From positions 1,426,001-1,490,000 of the forward strand of contig CAXXJM010000001.1 of assembly GCA_963666475.2 (NCBI GenBank): a stretch of DNA of 64,000 bases. The letters are read 5' to 3'. Positions 35,001 to 43,391 of the stretch are shown here, one piece after another. The notes under the pieces were generated by a model that was not told the origin of the DNA, ran no database searches, and saw nothing but the letters and a program-made list of their open reading frames with translations. The DNA is from JBFHIZ01 sp963666475 (GTDB lineage Bacteria > Bacillota > Clostridia > Lachnospirales > Lachnospiraceae). A program made the position numbers and the translations under genes. The stretch's first letter is position 1, and the number at the start of each line of letters is the position of its first letter.

Positions 35001-37118
35001 TTAAATTGGTTCTGCGGTAAAAATAACCACTGTCCTAGGAGGAGCATAAAAAATGCCATCACTTGTTCTTACATTTTTTATATTCGGGCAGGTACAAAGT
35101 TGTTTTTTCCATATATATCCAAGCGGAATTTGAGGAAGTTTCACTTCCACCTCTTCCCAAAATGTATTCATTGCCACATAAATGATATCGTCTCGCATAT
35201 CTCCTTCAATATCTCTTCCTGCATACATAACCCCTACATAATGCTCGTTAGACTCAAAACGCTCTTTCCAAGGACGTGTTCCATGAAAACTAATGTCTGG
35301 GAACCCTGCACTACATCGCATCAATCTTCGTCTAAGTATTTTGTGTTTTTTTCGGAAAGCTATCATCTCCGCAACAAAATCAAACATGTCCTGATGTTCC
35401 TCTAATCTTGTCCAGTCCAACCAGGATATTTCATTATCCTGGCAATACGGATTATTATTTCCAAATTGTGTATTTAAAAATTCATCTCCAGCCAAAAACA
35501 TAGGCGTCCCTCTGCTACAGAAAAGAACTGCAAATGCGTTCCGCATCATTTTCTTTCGAAATGCCATAATTTCCGGATTATCCGTATCACCTTCTACCCC
35601 ACAATTCCAACTATGATTATCATTTCCACCATCCGTATTATTCCAACCATTGGCTTCGTTATGTTTTTCATTATACGAATACAGGTCAAACATTGTAAAA
35701 CCATCGTGACATGTAATAAAATTAATCGAGGCATTTTGCCTAGTCTCTGGATGATAGATATCCGGGGACCCTACCATACGGTTTGCAGCTGCCATTGCCA
35801 TCCCTTGATCCGATTTTAAAAATTTTCTCATATCATCGCGATATTTACCATTCCATTCAGCCCACCGATTATTCCATGAAGGAAAATTACCCACCTGATA
35901 TAATCCACCTGCATCCCATGCCTCTGCAATCAGTTTGACTTTCCCAAGGATTGGGTCATAAGCAAGGCTCTGTAAAAGAGGAGGTTGATTCATCGGCGAT
36001 CCATCTTCGTTTCTTCCCAAAATCGATGCCAAATCAAAGCGAAAACCATCCACACGATAAGTGATTACCCAATACCTAAGGCATTCTAAGATGAGTTGTT
36101 GTACAATCGGATTATTGCAGTTCAATGTATTGCCACAACCGCTAAAATTGTAATAAAACCCTTCTGGAGTTAATAAATAATAAATATTATTATCAAACCC
36201 TTTGAACGATATATATGGTCCATTTTCATTTCCTTCCGCGGTATGATTGAATACCACATCTAAAATCACTTCAATGCCATTTTCATTTAATTCCTGAATT
36301 GTTTCTTTTAATTCACTTCCTTCTCGATTGTATTCTTTTTTATCTGCCGTATAGCTCGTATTTGGTGCAAAAAAGCTAACCGTATTATATCCCCAATAGT
36401 TATAAAGGGTGTTCCCGTTATACTCTCTAGAATCGAGCATTTCATCAAATTCAAAAATTGGCATAATCTCAACTGCATTAATTCCAAGCCTCTTAAGATA
36501 CGGAATTTTTTCTTTTAACGCCTGAAAGGTTCCAGGATTTTCTACATTAGCCCCTTTGCCTTTCGTAAATCCACGAATATGCAATTCATATATAATTAAA
36601 TCCTCCATCGGAAGAAGTGGTTGCCTGAAATCTTTCCAATCAAAATCATCTCTTACAACCCTTGCCTTGTAATTCGTCTGCACTGACTGTTTCTTACCCC
36701 AACTACTTTGTCCCGTAACCGCTTTTGCATAAGGATCCAATAAGATTTTTTCTTTGTTGAAAGCCAATCCTTTGGACCAATCATTTGGTCCGTCGACACG
36801 ATACGCATATTCAAAATCGTAAATGCTTAGTCCAAATACAATCATTGAATACACTTGTCCTATTTTGTAATGATCTGGGAATGGCAATACAGCATATGGT
36901 TCGTCTTTTTCTCTCTCAAATAACAACAGTTCGATGCCCGTTGCTCCCGAGGAATGGACCGTAAAATTGACACCACCAGGAATGGCAGTTGCCCCATTGA
37001 TATTATAAAACCCCGGACGCACTTCATAGCCACCAATTGTATTCAGAGATACCAGGTGATATTTTTTTTGCGTTGATTTTACAGGTATCGATTCTTTTTT
37101 CTTCAATTCATCTCCCAT
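35001..37118 (-). CDS. glgX: Glycogen debranching enzyme / isoamylase-type (GlgX, GH13)
   Basis: A 705-residue GH13 enzyme that hydrolyses alpha-1,6 branches in glycogen or limit dextrins. An N-terminal CBM48-like domain (GGVNFTVHSSGATGIELLLF) precedes the barrel. Catalytic motifs occur in order: VILDVVFNHTAEG, the nucleophile in VDGFRFDLAS, the acid/base Glu in KLIAEAWDAGG and NFITCHDGFTMFDLYSY. MILDP-type landmarks such as GYNTVSFFAPN and GDEFLNTQFGNNN match isoamylases. GAAAGG precedes the ATG. It appears monocistronic, with a promoter at 37220-37249; the amtB promoter begins just after its stop. Confidence 0.92.
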   Translation of the reverse strand: MGDELKKKESIPVKSTQKKYHLVSLNTIGGYEVRPGFYNINGATAIPGGVNFTVHSSGATGIELLLFEREKDEPYAVLPFPDHYKIGQVYSMIVFGLSIYDFEYAYRVDGPNDWSKGLAFNKEKILLDPYAKAVTGQSSWGKKQSVQTNYKARVVRDDFDWKDFRQPLLPMEDLIIYELHIRGFTKGKGANVENPGTFQALKEKIPYLKRLGINAVEIMPIFEFDEMLDSREYNGNTLYNYWGYNTVSFFAPNTSYTADKKEYNREGSELKETIQELNENGIEVILDVVFNHTAEGNENGPYISFKGFDNNIYYLLTPEGFYYNFSGCGNTLNCNNPIVQQLILECLRYWVITYRVDGFRFDLASILGRNEDGSPMNQPPLLQSLAYDPILGKVKLIAEAWDAGGLYQVGNFPSWNNRWAEWNGKYRDDMRKFLKSDQGMAMAAANRMVGSPDIYHPETRQNASINFITCHDGFTMFDLYSYNEKHNEANGWNNTDGGNDNHSWNCGVEGDTDNPEIMAFRKKMMRNAFAVLFCSRGTPMFLAGDEFLNTQFGNNNPYCQDNEISWLDWTRLEEHQDMFDFVAEMIAFRKKHKILRRRLMRCSAGFPDISFHGTRPWKERFESNEHYVGVMYAGRDIEGDMRDDIIYVAMNTFWEEVEVKLPQIPLGYIWKKQLCTCPNIKNVRTSDGIFYAPPRTVVIFTAEPI

Positions 37119-37219
37119 AATGCCAAACCTTTCTCATTTCATGAAAATCAATCCAAATCCCCAATCAAATTGTCTTTTATTTCATTGTACATCAACGATT
37201 TGTTCGTATATTTACAAAC

Positions 37220-37249
37220 ATTATATCATTTATGTATACACTTATTCAA
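37220..37249 (-). promoter_or_regulatory. Sigma-A promoter for glgX
   Basis: On the minus strand TTGAAT (37244-37249), 18 bases, then a perfect TATAAT (37220-37225), about 100 bases before the start. Confidence 0.7.
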
Positions 37250-37254
37250 GACAG

Positions 37255-37294
37255 AAAAAACTCCGTACATAAAATGCAATGTACGGAGTTTTTT
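37255..37294. terminator. Bidirectional terminator after the small gene at 37314
   Basis: AAAAAACTCCGTACAT pairs with ATGTACGGAGTTTTTT (37255-37294), with T-rich ends on both strands. It ends the unit at 37314-37583, upstream of the glgX promoter. Confidence 0.85.
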
Positions 37295-37313
37295 ATTCGT
37301 AATATGATTTAAA

Positions 37314-37583
37314 TTAAACACCCATTTTAGATCCATCCTGTAAATCATAACCACACAAGGAATGAAAAATCGTTCTTTTTAAATCTGACTTGTCTTTTTT
37401 TGGAAGGTAATAGTACCAAAAGTAAATTCTTTCATCCACTTCCTGAACATATTTCACTCTCTCCTTGATCTTCTGATCAATCAGCTCAACAATTTCTCGA
37501 TCAGAACATTTGGCTATTTCTGATTCCCTACTTACCAGCCGTTCGATTTCGACCAATTCATTTGCATAACAATCTCTCTCCAT
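37314..37583 (-). CDS. Small charged protein of unknown function
   Basis: An 89-residue soluble protein, rich in Glu, Lys and Arg, with no signal or membrane helix. It starts MERDCYANELVEIERLVSRE and continues with IVELIDQKIKERVKYVQEVD, which should be helical, then an aromatic patch (ERIYFWYYYLPKKDKSDLKR). No family is recognised. GGGGGAAG lies 6 bases before the ATG at 37583. It has a strong consensus promoter of its own (37656-37684) and its own terminator, so it is expressed as a single gene, which supports it being real. Confidence 0.75.
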   Translation of the reverse strand: MERDCYANELVEIERLVSRESEIAKCSDREIVELIDQKIKERVKYVQEVDERIYFWYYYLPKKDKSDLKRTIFHSLCGYDLQDGSKMGV

Positions 37584-37655
37584 TTTCTTCCCCCATTTAG
37601 AAAATTTCAAGTTCAAAAGATTAGCCCACTATTTATATTGATTATTTCTACTTCA

Positions 37656-37684
37656 AATATACATGGAAAATATCCTCTTGTCAA
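37656..37684 (-). promoter_or_regulatory. Sigma-A promoter for the small gene at 37314
   Basis: On the minus strand a perfect TTGACA (37679-37684), 17 bases and TATATT (37656-37661). It sits in the short gap after the leuA-araC stop. Confidence 0.8.
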
Positions 37685-37695
37685 AATGAATTTGC

Positions 37696-39702
37696 TTATT
37701 TTTCGCGATATTCTCTTGGTGTCATTTGAAATAGCTTTTTGAACATTCGATTAAAATGTTCTACATTTGGATAGCCGACAATTTCAGCAATATTTTCTAC
37801 TGAATTATTTGTATTTTTTAATAATCTTTTTGCTTTTGTCATGCGAATTTCCTTCACATTTTCTTGAAAGGTCTTTCCTGTTTTTTCTTTTATATATTTG
37901 GACATGTATTGGGGTGACAAAAAAAACGCAGAAGACACATCATCCAAAGTGACCGTCTGATAATTGTTTTGAATATAATTCATGACCTCCATGGCACGTT
38001 GCTCTCTAGCTCCACCATTCTTCCGCTCTGCAAGCATTTTATTGGTTGCAGAAGAAAGTGCTTGAATCGATGCTTTTATGATGTCCGCATCAATTCCAAC
38101 GCCCCAAAAATGACCACCATTATTCTCCACTTCGACATAAGCAACCGCTTCTGACATCGAACCTTGTTTCAAAGCATGCTCTTCGTATGTGTCAATTTCA
38201 TAATTGATACCAAAACATTGCTTAATGCAATTGCTCACTGCATCAAAACGTCCATTTCCCGACGCATGAACCACGCGTTTCTCGTCTCCAAACTGCACAG
38301 TGATTTCCGCCACGATCCCATTTTCCTGTCGAAAATGGCTTTCTGTAATTTCATATACCGTTGTATTGTTGATATAGTGATCTTCAAATATCTGATATAC
38401 AACCGCTGGCTGAATTTCGTTGTGGCTCTTATCAGAAATTCCTTTTACAAGGTAACCAACCTCTTCTTTCATCTGATTTGGAATGGTAAACCCAAAATTC
38501 TGTTTCAGTATATATGCTACACCACCTTTTCCAGACTGACTATTGATTCGGATAACGTCTGACTCATATTTTCTCCCAAGATCTCTAGGATCAATCGGTA
38601 AATATGGAACAGTCCATTGTCCATCACTTTTTCCTTCATCCCACCAAGCCATACCTTTTGAAATTGCATCTTGATGTGAGCCTGAAAATGCTGTAAATAC
38701 CAAATCCCCAGCGTATGGTGAACGTTCTGGAACTTTCATCCCCGTCAGGTTCTCATATTTTTCTCTCACTTCCATAATGTTCGAAAAATCCAATCCAGAA
38801 TCCACACCGTGTGTATACATATTCATCGCCAGTGTCACAAGATCCACATTTCCCGTTCTCTCTCCATTTCCAAACAAAGTGCCCTCTACACGATCCGCAC
38901 CTGCAAGGACTGCCATTTCTGCATCACTAATTCCACTTCCTCTATCATTGTGAGGGTGCACACATAGTACAACAGCATCCCTATACATCATATTTTTATG
39001 GAAAAATTCAATCTGCGATGCAAACACGTGCGGCATCGCAATCTGTACGGTTGTAGGAATATTAATAATCGCCTTGTGTTCTTTTGTGGGTTTCCAAACA
39101 TCCAAAACTGCATTACATACTTCTAATGCATACTCTATTTCCGTTCCTGGAAAGCTTTCCGGACTGTACTGAAAAGTAAAATTCCCTTCTACTTCCTTTG
39201 CTAAAGTATCTAATAACTTTGCTCCTTCGATCGCAATTTTTTTGACTTCGTCTTTCCCTTTACGAAAAACCTGTTCACGCTGAGCAACCGAAGTCGAATT
39301 ATATAAATGAATCACCGCATGTTTTGCGCCCTTGACTGCTTCAAATGTTTTTCGAATAATATGCTCACGTGCCTGAGTTAACACCTGGATGGTTACATCG
39401 TCCGGAATCATATCCTCCTCAATTAATGTACGCAGAAAAGTAAACTCTGTATCAGAAGCTGCAGGAAATCCAACTTCGATTTCTTTCACTCCGATTTTTA
39501 AAAGCATTTTAAAAAACTCTATTTTTTCGCTCAAACTCATTGGTTCGATCAGCGCCTGATTCCCATCTCTCAAATCCACACTACAAAAAATAGGAGGTTT
39601 TTCGATATAATCCTTCTTTACCCAATCGTAACAATCCTCTGGTGCTTTAAAATATTGTCTTTCATACTTCATATTGTTTTCCATCGCTTTCTTTTCTTTC
39701 AT
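37696..39702 (-). CDS. leuA: 2-isopropylmalate synthase fused to an AraC-type DNA-binding domain
   Basis: A 668-residue fusion. Residues about 15-430 are the alpha-isopropylmalate synthase barrel, which condenses 2-ketoisovalerate with acetyl-CoA to start leucine synthesis. CSVDLRDGNQAL carries the metal Asp and VHPHNDRGSG the metal His pair. Residues about 440-555 form the LeuA regulatory (leucine-binding) domain (VYQIFEDHYINNTTVYEITE; VEVENNGGHFWGVGID). Residues about 570-668 are a complete AraC/XylS domain with two HTHs (LDDVSSAFFLSPQYMSKYIK; VGYPNVEHFNRMFKKLFQMT). The frame is continuous. A leucine T-box precedes it. The start is uncertain (39702 or a Met 6-10 codons later). A regulatory DNA-binding role is inferred. 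Confidence 0.88.
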   Translation of the reverse strand: MKEKKAMENNMKYERQYFKAPEDCYDWVKKDYIEKPPIFCSVDLRDGNQALIEPMSLSEKIEFFKMLLKIGVKEIEVGFPAASDTEFTFLRTLIEEDMIPDDVTIQVLTQAREHIIRKTFEAVKGAKHAVIHLYNSTSVAQREQVFRKGKDEVKKIAIEGAKLLDTLAKEVEGNFTFQYSPESFPGTEIEYALEVCNAVLDVWKPTKEHKAIINIPTTVQIAMPHVFASQIEFFHKNMMYRDAVVLCVHPHNDRGSGISDAEMAVLAGADRVEGTLFGNGERTGNVDLVTLAMNMYTHGVDSGLDFSNIMEVREKYENLTGMKVPERSPYAGDLVFTAFSGSHQDAISKGMAWWDEGKSDGQWTVPYLPIDPRDLGRKYESDVIRINSQSGKGGVAYILKQNFGFTIPNQMKEEVGYLVKGISDKSHNEIQPAVVYQIFEDHYINNTTVYEITESHFRQENGIVAEITVQFGDEKRVVHASGNGRFDAVSNCIKQCFGINYEIDTYEEHALKQGSMSEAVAYVEVENNGGHFWGVGIDADIIKASIQALSSATNKMLAERKNGGAREQRAMEVMNYIQNNYQTVTLDDVSSAFFLSPQYMSKYIKEKTGKTFQENVKEIRMTKAKRLLKNTNNSVENIAEIVGYPNVEHFNRMFKKLFQMTPREYREK

Positions 39703-39751
39703 ATTCAGCCTAGCCTTTCTATCAAAATCTCGCACAAAACAATCTATCAAT

Positions 39752-40012
39752 AAAAAAACGTCCCATGCAAACTAAGGTTGCATAGAGACGCATTTACATA
39801 CGCGGTACCACTCTATTTCATGAATACTCATGCTCTCTCGGTACAAATATACCTATCCCTATTTTCGGTGGGCTTCCGTCTGCTCCTACACAATTTCTCT
39901 TCAGGCAGCTGCTCCAAGACGAGTTCTGTATTCGGTTACTAGCCATTTTCACCTACCATGACCTCTCTGAAAGTACGACGAATACATACTACTTCTCTTC
40001 AACGCATTATCC
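39752..40012 (-). promoter_or_regulatory. T-box leader, leucine specifier, controlling leuA-araC
   Basis: The minus strand contains the T-box sequence AGAGTGGTACCGCG (TGGTACCGCG at 39801-39810) and a terminator stem (39759-39790) followed by seven T. Upstream, stem I contains AGAACTCGTCTT with specifier CTC (39921-39923), a leucine codon. Uncharged leucyl-tRNA would stabilise the antiterminator and switch the gene on. Confidence 0.92.
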
Positions 40013-40029
40013 TATTGAACTATTTATTG

Positions 40030-40057
40030 ATTATAACAAATTAGAATTCGTTTTCAA
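40030..40057 (-). promoter_or_regulatory. Sigma-A promoter for the T-box/leuA-araC unit
   Basis: On the minus strand TTGAAA (40052-40057), 16 bases, then a perfect TATAAT (40030-40035) with a TGT extension. It lies right after the nadC stop. Confidence 0.78.
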
Positions 40058-40084
40058 TGACTAAATTTAATCATTTTTATTGAC

Positions 40085-40942
40085 TTATTTTACTATTTCT
40101 AAATTTTTCATTGAAATATCTAGTATTGGTGCCGAGTGTGTTAGTGCTCCGCTCGAGATGTAATTTACCCCAAGCCCTGCTAAATTTCTAATATTTTCTT
40201 TGGTCACATTTCCAGAACATTCCGTTTGCGCCTGATTTCCAATGATTCGAATCGCTTCCTTCATCGTGTCATAGCTCATGTTATCTAACATGATAATGTC
40301 TGCTCCAGCCTCCAATGCCTCTTCTACCATTTCAAGTGTTTCTACTTCCACTTCTACTTTCCTTACAAATGGAGCATAATCTTTTGCCATGGTCACTGCC
40401 TCTTTCACACCACCAGCTGCCGCAATATGATTATCCTTTAAAATAATCCCATCGGACAAATTAAAACGATGATTATATCCTCCACCAACTTTTACAGCAT
40501 ATTTTTCAAAAATACGCATATTCGGTGTCGTTTTTCTTGTATCTAAGAGTCTTGTATTACTACCCTCGAGATATTTTACAATTTCTCTGGTGTAGGTCGC
40601 AATACCACACATTCTTTGCAAATAATTAAGAGCTACTCGTTCACCGGATAGCAGTGTTTTGATATCCGCCTGTATTTCCGCAATCAATTGCCCAGCTTTT
40701 ACAAATTCTCCATCTTCAACAAAAGCTTTCATTTCTGCTGTTTGATCCATAAGCGTAAAGACTCTAAAAAAAACTGCGATACCAGCTATTACGCCGTTCT
40801 GCTTCGCAAGCAACTGCACTTTTCCTCTTTTGTTATCCTTCATCACTGCATTTGTCGAGAGATCTTCACTTGTAATATCCTCTTTCAATGCCTGTAGTAA
40901 GAGATCATCCACATTTACAGCGAGTGTGATGTTGTTTATCAT
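40085..40942 (-). CDS. nadC: Nicotinate-nucleotide pyrophosphorylase (quinolinate phosphoribosyltransferase)
   Basis: A 285-residue enzyme converting quinolinate and PRPP to nicotinate mononucleotide. Family motifs are ALNYLQRMCGIATYTREIVK, LLDTRKTTPNMR, GGYNHRFNLSDGIILKDNHI and VEVETLEMVEEALEAGADII followed by MLDNMS. AGGAG precedes the ATG, and the start overlaps nadB by 38 bases. It is the last gene of nadA-nadB-nadC, so the de novo NAD pathway from aspartate is complete in this window. Confidence 0.96.
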   Translation of the reverse strand: MINNITLAVNVDDLLLQALKEDITSEDLSTNAVMKDNKRGKVQLLAKQNGVIAGIAVFFRVFTLMDQTAEMKAFVEDGEFVKAGQLIAEIQADIKTLLSGERVALNYLQRMCGIATYTREIVKYLEGSNTRLLDTRKTTPNMRIFEKYAVKVGGGYNHRFNLSDGIILKDNHIAAAGGVKEAVTMAKDYAPFVRKVEVEVETLEMVEEALEAGADIIMLDNMSYDTMKEAIRIIGNQAQTECSGNVTKENIRNLAGLGVNYISSGALTHSAPILDISMKNLEIVK

Positions 40943-42215
40943 GTTCTTTACTCCTTTCCATACGATCCTTTAAGATTGCTTTTCTTTTTTCTATCATCTG
41001 ATCGAAATCTTGATATATCTTCATATTCAAAAAAGGCCTTCTTTGAATTCTTTCATAATTATTTTTGATATAACATGCCGCTTTGTTTGCAAACACCAAG
41101 CTCTCTAAAAGCGAATTACTCGCTAAACGATTCGCTCCATGCACTCCATTGCAGCTTGTCTCTCCTATCGCAAAAAGATGTTGCATCGATGTCCTGCTGT
41201 CTAAATCCACTTCAATTCCACCCATGAAATAGTGCTGTGCTGGAACCACTGGGATGCATTCTTTTGTCAAATCATATCCCTCTTCCATGCATCGTTTATA
41301 TATATTAGGAAATCTCTGTCGTATTTGTTCATCTCCAATATGTTCTAAAGAAAGCCAGACATATTCACTTCCTTCCATCTCTATTTGCTTCTTAATTTTC
41401 TCCGTAAGCAAATCTCTCGGAAGCAATTCATCTACAAAGCGTTCTTTCTTTTGATTTAATAAAATCGCACCTTCGCCTCTTACAGATTCCGAAATCAAAA
41501 AACGGCGCCCCTTTTTTTTGCTAAATAAAGATGTTGGATGAATCTGAACATAGTTTAAATCCTTTGTTTTTATTCCGTGATCCAATGCAATGGCAACCGC
41601 ATCTCCAGTAAGATGCGAATAATTGGTCGATTCATGGAACAATCCACCAACACCACCCGTTGCAAGAACAACGTAGTCCGAATCGACACGCTCCACAAGA
41701 TTCCACTGATTCCTGACAACAATTCCAGTACACCTGTTTTGTTCCGTTATTAAATCCAACATCTCCATATGTTCAAAGATTTTGATATTCTCTCTTTTTC
41801 TAACTTCCGCTAAAAGTTTGCTGGTGATTTCCTTGCCCGTTTCATCTTCGTGATACAGAATTCTTGGGGATGAATGAGCCCCTTCTTTTGTATAGCAAAA
41901 TCCACCTTCATTCTTTTCAAATTCGACACCATAAGACTCAAGTTCAAAAATGGTCTGTCTTGAAGAACGTATCATTTGTACAACCGAATCCTTCTTGTTT
42001 TCATAATGTCCTGCACGAAGAGTATCTTCAAAAAATGAATCGTAGTCTGATTCATCCTTTAAAACACAAATTCCACCCTGCGCCAAAAAAGAGTCACTTT
42101 CTTCCACGCCACTCTTTGTGTACATCCATATTTTTCGTTCTTTTGGTATACTGAGCGCACAATAAAGACCAGCTGCTCCAGTTCCAACAATAATCACATC
42201 TACTTCCTTATTCAT
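40905..42215 (-). CDS. nadB: L-aspartate oxidase
   Basis: A 436-residue flavoprotein that oxidises aspartate to iminoaspartate for quinolinate synthesis. The N-terminal FAD fold reads VDVIIVGTGAAGLYCALS. Other landmarks are DSFLAQGGICVLKDE, SVRGEGAILLNQKK and LFAIGETSCNGVHGANRLAS with NSLLESLVFA. It is shorter than the roughly 530-residue E. coli enzyme because the C-terminal helical domain is truncated, as in many Firmicutes. GAAAGGTC lies before the ATG at 42215; a longer reading from 42263 lacks a site. It follows nadA by 10 bases. Confidence 0.95.
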   Translation of the reverse strand: MNKEVDVIIVGTGAAGLYCALSIPKERKIWMYTKSGVEESDSFLAQGGICVLKDESDYDSFFEDTLRAGHYENKKDSVVQMIRSSRQTIFELESYGVEFEKNEGGFCYTKEGAHSSPRILYHEDETGKEITSKLLAEVRKRENIKIFEHMEMLDLITEQNRCTGIVVRNQWNLVERVDSDYVVLATGGVGGLFHESTNYSHLTGDAVAIALDHGIKTKDLNYVQIHPTSLFSKKKGRRFLISESVRGEGAILLNQKKERFVDELLPRDLLTEKIKKQIEMEGSEYVWLSLEHIGDEQIRQRFPNIYKRCMEEGYDLTKECIPVVPAQHYFMGGIEVDLDSRTSMQHLFAIGETSCNGVHGANRLASNSLLESLVFANKAACYIKNNYERIQRRPFLNMKIYQDFDQMIEKRKAILKDRMERSKEHDKQHHTRCKCG

Positions 42216-42225
42216 GATGACCTTT

Positions 42226-43146
42226 CTACTTTGCAAGTTCCAACATACGATCCAACCCACCAATCGATTGCTTTCTTACTTCTTGACTCACTTCCATCAC
42301 ATTTGTTTGTTCATTCAACTGTTGACATATTTTTTCCAACGTAATTTTCTTCATATTAGGACATACCATATCAGGTTTTACATAGAATACTTTGTTTGGA
42401 TTCTTTGTATTCAGTTCATGCAGAATCCCTATTTCCGTGCATACGATAAACTCTGTTGCAGGAGACTCCGTTGCATAATTGATTATACCTGACGTACTAC
42501 CAATATAATTTGCCAGATCCAAAACCTCTTCTTTACATTCTGGATGCGCAAGTACAACAGCTTCTGGAAATTCTGCCTTGATATTCTCCACGCTAGCTCT
42601 CGATAAATTCGCATGCACATGACAAAATCCATCATTGAATATAAAATTCTTTTCTGGCACTTGTTTTGCAACATATCTACCAAGGTTTTCATCTGGAATA
42701 AAAAATATATTTTTGTTTGGCAACGCCTTAAGAATTTTTATAGCATTTGATGAGGTCACAATCACATCTGCATGTGCCTTAATTTCTGCTGTTGAATTGA
42801 TATAACATACAACAGCAAGATCCTCATATTCTTCTCTTTTTTTGTTTATTTCCTGAATGTCAACCATATGTGCCATAGGACAATCCGCTTCCAAGTCAGG
42901 CATCAAAATCGTCTTTTCCGGATTTAATATTTTAATACTTTCTCCCATAAAAAACACACCACATAACATGATTGTTTTTTGAGATAGTTCGGTAGCTAGC
43001 TTACTTAAATAATACGAATCCCCGACATAGTCAGCAACCTCCTGAACTACTCCTTCTGTGTAGTAATGGGCTAAAATAGCCACATCTTTATTTTTTTTCA
43101 GACTCATAATCTGTTCTTTTAGCTGATTTACTGCTTGATCTTCCAT
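42226..43146 (-). CDS. nadA: Quinolinate synthase
   Basis: A 306-residue [4Fe-4S] enzyme that condenses iminoaspartate with dihydroxyacetone phosphate to quinolinate. The three cluster Cys lie in MPDLEADCPMAHMV, LAHPECKEEV and KPDMVCPNMKK. The N-terminal AILAHYYTEGVVQEVADYVG is typical. GGAG precedes the ATG. It is the first gene of the nad unit, with a strong promoter (43209-43237) that also carries a possible regulator site. Oxygen sensitivity of the cluster fits an anaerobic host. Confidence 0.96.
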   Translation of the reverse strand: MEDQAVNQLKEQIMSLKKNKDVAILAHYYTEGVVQEVADYVGDSYYLSKLATELSQKTIMLCGVFFMGESIKILNPEKTILMPDLEADCPMAHMVDIQEINKKREEYEDLAVVCYINSTAEIKAHADVIVTSSNAIKILKALPNKNIFFIPDENLGRYVAKQVPEKNFIFNDGFCHVHANLSRASVENIKAEFPEAVVLAHPECKEEVLDLANYIGSTSGIINYATESPATEFIVCTEIGILHELNTKNPNKVFYVKPDMVCPNMKKITLEKICQQLNEQTNVMEVSQEVRKQSIGGLDRMLELAK

Positions 43147-43208
43147 TTGGTTCTTTTCTCCATTTCCTTATAAAAAGGCATTTTCCAATTGATAGGTTAT
43201 TGTTTTTG

Positions 43209-43237
43209 AGTATATCACATGACATTACAGCTGACAA
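43209..43237 (-). promoter_or_regulatory. Sigma-A promoter for nadABC
   Basis: On the minus strand TTGTCA (43232-43237), 17 bases, then TATACT (43209-43214). Imperfect dyads around CTGTCTTGTCAG overlap the -35 and could be a NAD-regulator site, but this is weak. Confidence 0.75.
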
Positions 43238-43342
43238 GACAGTGAATTTCAATACTTTCCTATTATAACCATTTTATAGTATGCAAATTAGTCGGTTTAT
43301 GGTAAAATAAAGCGGTTTTAGCAATTGTTTTAAATTATTTTG

Positions 43343-43372
43343 AGTGTGAAATCTATATTCACACTGCTTTTT
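43343..43372 (+). promoter_or_regulatory. Leader hairpin and T-run directly before the ABC-F gene
   Basis: AGTGTGAA ATCTATA TTCACACT (43343-43365) is followed by GCTTTTT (43366-43372) and, one base later, the AAAGG Shine-Dalgarno of the ABC-F gene. It looks like an intrinsic terminator or a translation-blocking hairpin in the leader. Confidence 0.6.
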
Positions 43373-43391
43373 GAAAGGCATGGATAAAAAT

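Noticed and set aside
37699..37998. AraC domain as a separate gene downstream of leuA
   Set aside because: The frame is continuous with no stop, and no start codon with a ribosome binding site was found at the junction.
43225..43245. NiaR-type operator over the nadA promoter
   Set aside because: CTGTCTTGTCAG is only an imperfect dyad, and I could not match it to a confirmed motif. It is mentioned only as a weak possibility.
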